From positions 13,385,289-13,449,288 of the forward strand of contig CM055739.1 of NCBI GenBank assembly GCA_029465975.1: a stretch of DNA of 64,000 bases. The letters run 5' to 3'. The position numbers and the translations under genes were made by a program. A model generated the notes under the pieces. The model did not search any database. It was not told the DNA's origin and worked only from the letters and a program-made list of their open reading frames with translations. Source of the DNA: Dallia pectoralis. Lineage: Eukaryota; Chordata; Actinopteri; Esociformes; Umbridae. Positions 61,130-64,000 of the stretch are shown here, piece by piece. The stretch's first letter is position 1. Each line of letters starts with the position of its first letter.

Positions 61130-61960
61130 TATCTCCGGTCAACCCAAACTGTCATTGTGATGATAAAAGCATTTGTTTGAGGAAAGGATTAGTAAATATG
61201 AACCTAAATTAAAAGCCTAATCTGACAGTTAAAAACATTATATGCGTATGTGTTTAACAGAATGAATGAATACATTCAGAATAAATTTTGATTGCTGTTG
61301 TTCAGTACAACTGTTCAGCTATGTAGGATTAGGGTTTACTGGAATCTCTTATTATTTTTGTTTCACAATATGATTTTCAATAAGAAATGTGTTTTATAGG
61401 CAATTGCTTGTGCAGCCATCTGATAAATTAACTTAGATTTTTATAGTGATCTTACAAATACACCAAATGTTTCAAATGTTGGGTGAAATCTGAAAGTGCA
61501 TATATGTTATGAATTACATCAAACATCTTGTAACCTTTCTCAATTACCAGAAGGACTCTCAGATGTGTCTGCATGATCATTTCATTCACCATCACCAGGT
61601 GAATGAATCCAAAATCCAAAATATTGACTTGTCTATATTTAATACTGCTATGCATCTATTATTCAGAATTGCTCACAGGAGCAATTCATATTAAGTGCCT
61701 TGATCAAGGGCCCACTGATAATCTGTCGGCTCAGGGATTTAAACACAGGTACACTGATCCAAACCACTCGCCACTAAAAAAACAAATATTGTCAGAATTC
61801 GTCCTGCTCCTACAGCCAGGGACATTGTGACATGCTGTATATAGAGGAGGAGGAGGAGTTGTCTGTGAGAAAACAACGCAACGTTGAACTGAAAAATGTC
61901 AAGGTGAAACTGGAGACTAACAAAAGAAATCCAACAGCAGCAACATAGAACTAAAAGGAA
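61130..61960. other. Non-coding region
   Basis: No gene supported; a decayed SINE-like piece is at its right part. Confidence 0.45.
61690..61790 (-). mobile_element. Decayed tRNA-SINE-like fragment
   Basis: AAGTGCCTTGATCAAGGGC and GTCGGCTCAGGGATTTAAAC resemble a common fish repeat with a tRNA-like B-box on the opposite strand (GGGATTCGAACC type, here mutated). Confidence 0.4.
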
Positions 61961-61972
61961 ATTGCCCCACAT

Positions 61973-62349
61973 TGTCATGGCTGTAGGGTGTAGTGCAGGT
62001 GAAAGCCATGTGCAGAGCCAGGTAATCCATATAACAAAGGTTTATTCCGGCACAAAGGCAACATAAAACAAACCCCGAACGGCAAAACAACAACTAACTG
62101 GTTAACATAAATGAAATGCGCATATCGCGACTTACAGAAAGAGACAGTTAACCAAAGTAATAGCTGTACCAAAATAACACTCACCTCTAATAATATGTGA
62201 CATACAAACAATGAACAGCAAACAGTGACATCTAGGCAATCCCTTTATAACCCAGTGATTACAAATCCCCAACAGCTGTAACCAACATAAACCAGGAAGT
62301 GGGCACCCGAAACCAGACAGTGCAGTACCCTAACTCACCACTCGTGACA
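61973..62349 (-). repeat. LTR (left copy) of non-autonomous LTR element
   Basis: The 377-bp LTR starts TGTCATGGCTG and ends CTCGTGACA. Its first 102 bases recur at 63899-64000. On the minus strand it carries a TATAAAG box near 62241 and AATAAA near 62041, in the right order for minus-sense transcription. The inner flank, GTACCCCCCACTTAAG, is on the minus strand a polypurine tract directly before the LTR. Confidence 0.9.
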
Positions 62350-62649
62350 GTACCCCCCACTTAAGGCTAGCTCCCAGATAGCCAACAACAACCAACATTA
62401 ACAACAACACACACAAAAAAACAAGGGAGCAACAGGCAAGGACCCACTGTCACACCCAAAGGGTTAGTCCCAGACAGCAGGTCCAGCCCTTAAAGGGCCT
62501 TGGTGGCCCGATCGCCGTCTTGTGCGGCAAGGCTTCCGCCATCTTGGTGGAGCGGGCGGCGGCCATCGTGGTGGACGGGGCGGCGGCCATCGTGGTCGGC
62601 GTGGCGGCGGCCATCGACGCCGGCGTGGCGGCGGCCATTTCAGGCGGCG

Positions 62650-62785
62650 TGGCGGCGGCCATTTCAGGCGGCGTAGTCTCCGCCATTTCAGGCGGCGTAG
62701 TCTCCGCCATTTCAGGCGGCGTAGTCTCCGCCATTTCAGGCGGCGTAGTCTCCGCCATTTCAGGCGGCGTAGTCTCCGCCCTATC
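62650..62785. repeat. 24-bp tandem repeat inside LTR element
   Basis: Five to six copies of GGCGGCGTAGTCTCCGCCAT plus TTCA. Confidence 0.92.
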
Positions 62786-62792
62786 ATGCGGT

Positions 62793-63212
62793 GACGCTCT
62801 GGGAGCTCTGGCAGGCGAGGACGCTCTGGGAGCTCTGGCAGGCAGGACGCTCTGGGAGCTCTGGCAGGCAAGGACGCTCTGGGAGCTCTGGCAGGCAAGG
62901 ACGCTCTGGGAGCTCTGGCAGGCGAGGACGCTCTGGGAGCTCTGGCAGGCGAGGACGCTCTGGGAGCTCTGGCAGGCGAGGACGCTCTGGGAGCTCTGGC
63001 AGGCGAGGACGCTCTGGGAGCTCTGGCAGGCGAGGACGCTCTGGGAGCTCTGGCAGGCGAGGACGCTCTGGGAGCTCTGGCAGGCGAGGACGCTCTGGGA
63101 GCTCTGGCAGGCGAGGACGCTCTGGGAGCTCTGGCAGGCGAGGACGCTCTGGGAGCTCTGGCAGGCGAGGACGCTCTGGGAGCTCTGGCAGGCGGTGACG
63201 CTCTGGGAGCTC
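62793..63212. repeat. 27-bp tandem repeat inside LTR element
   Basis: About 15 copies of GACGCTCTGGGAGCTCTGGC plus AGGCGAG. As 27 is a multiple of 3, frames are open on both strands (for example LPELPERPR on minus, ARTLWELWQ on plus). Confidence 0.95.
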
Positions 63213-63898
63213 TGGCAGAGGAGGGAGATGACACTTCGGGAGCTCAGGCGGAGGTGGGAGCGGCCAATCCTGAAACTCTGGCGGAGGAAGGAGGAGCCGC
63301 TCAGGGCACTTAAGCAATGGTGGGAGGGGCTCATCTAGGCACTCACCCTGGAGTGGAAGAGGCTGGTCCTGCAGGGTGAACCACACCCCCCACCATCTCC
63401 TTATCACTCCGGGCGGCTGGCACTCCAGGCCCTTAGGTGGTCTCTGGGCCCTGGAGGTTGGTGGCCGGAAAGGGTAATCACCCGGCTGGAGCTGGGGTTG
63501 TTGCTGCAGCTCCATGGCTTTTGCTGGCCCTGGCTGCAGCACCGGAGCAGTGGGGGGCTGCTGTTGCAGCACCAGGGTCGTGGGTGTTCTCTCCGCGGAC
63601 CTCCGTGAACACCCCGTTAGCTCCCCCCCAAAAATTACTTTGGGGCGCCTCCGGGATGTCCTCTTGCCTTCATAGAAGGCCCGCGGACCCATTGTCACTG
63701 ACCCTGAATGCTGCAAAGATGGTTCATATACAGCATACGGCCGGAGATGTAGCCACCGCTCCTGTGGTGTCTCCGGCCGATTCCACTCCCACCGCTCCGT
63801 GGGGTGACGGTGAGCTTCATCCGACGGGGCGCTATAGCTTGCCCCCCCGCAGAATCCACTCACCGTCCGACTCTGCTGGCTTCGGTGGCTGTTCATTC

Positions 63899-64000
63899 TG
63901 TCATGGCTGTAGGGTGTAGTGCAGGTGAAAGCCATGTGCAGAGCCAGGTAATCCATATAACAAAGGTTTATTCCGGCACAAAGGCAACATAAAACAAACC
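63899..64000 (-). repeat. LTR (right copy), truncated by window end
   Basis: Identical by eye to 61973-62074; near-identity points to a young insertion. Confidence 0.88.

Larger units (their letters stand above)
61973..64000 (-). mobile_element. Non-autonomous LTR retrotransposon, runs off right edge
   Basis: Two LTR copies (61973-62349 and 63899 onward) enclose a 1.55-kb interior. The interior has no protease, polymerase or integrase; over a third is tandem repeat. A long minus-strand frame is open from 63956 to about 62784, with a Pro/Gln/Glu-rich non-repetitive part (63240-63900) followed by the repeat LPELPERPR. It could be a gag-derived or captured sequence; no homology recognised. The second LTR is cut by the window edge, so the target duplication cannot be checked. 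Confidence 0.85.

Noticed and set aside
60609..61212. Open frames with Pro/Ser/Arg repeats on plus strand
   Set aside because: 18-bp tandem repeat in three frames.
62464..63338. Collagen- or spidroin-like repetitive protein on either strand
   Set aside because: 27-bp and 24-bp repeats inside an LTR element keep both strands open; no signal peptide or conserved domain.

Overview
The window looks like nuclear DNA of a ray-finned (teleost) fish. The reasons are intron-containing genes with GT/AG junctions, a cluster of three-exon gamma-crystallin genes that includes the Met-rich gamma-M class known from fish lenses, a BEL/Pao retrotransposon, hAT elements, L2-like LINE and tRNA-SINE fragments, and very many minisatellites. 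I cannot name the species.

Layout. 1-4087 holds mob4 on the minus strand: eight exons are visible and the 3' end runs off the left edge. 5935-11299 holds a second minus-strand gene of about twelve exons. It encodes armadillo-like helical repeats followed by fibronectin type III domains, and I do not recognise the family. From 12.8 to 50 kb lies a gamma-crystallin cluster: seven complete genes plus one orphan third exon, in the order + + - - + (-) + +. Each complete gene has the standard plan of a tiny first exon (MGK/MSK type), one exon for the N-terminal Greek-key domain and one for the C-terminal domain. Six of the seven have a TATA box close upstream. Products split into a Trp-retaining class (genes 1, 3, 7, 8) and a Met-rich, Trp-poor class (genes 2, 4, 5 and orphan 6). 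They are structural, refractive proteins of lens fibre cells. From memory, MOB4 and the gamma-crystallin cluster are also on one chromosome arm in mammals (human 2q33), so the linkage looks ancestral.

Mobile DNA. A defective BEL/Pao element (16.97-24.75 kb) separates genes 1 and 2. It carries a nested SINE with matching target-site duplications, and its 3' LTR remnant sits in the loop of an exact 225-bp inverted repeat. A truncated hAT element with an 8-bp target duplication lies in an intron of gene 2, and a solo LTR and an L2-like LINE end lie in an intron of gene 1. Other elements are a solo LTR at 12.1 kb, a second hAT-like element at 55.4-57.3 kb with unusual GGTCTCG subterminal arrays, and a non-autonomous LTR element at the right edge whose interior is mostly minisatellite.

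Tandem repeats are the other main theme. At least fifteen arrays with units of 11-53 bp occur. Several begin at or within a few bases of a 5' splice site, and in two cases every unit copies the donor. From about 50 kb to the right edge I see no credible host gene. I see no clearly new biological system; the items most worth checking are the splice-site-linked minisatellites, the inverted near-copy of a crystallin exon, and the unassigned armadillo/FN3 gene.
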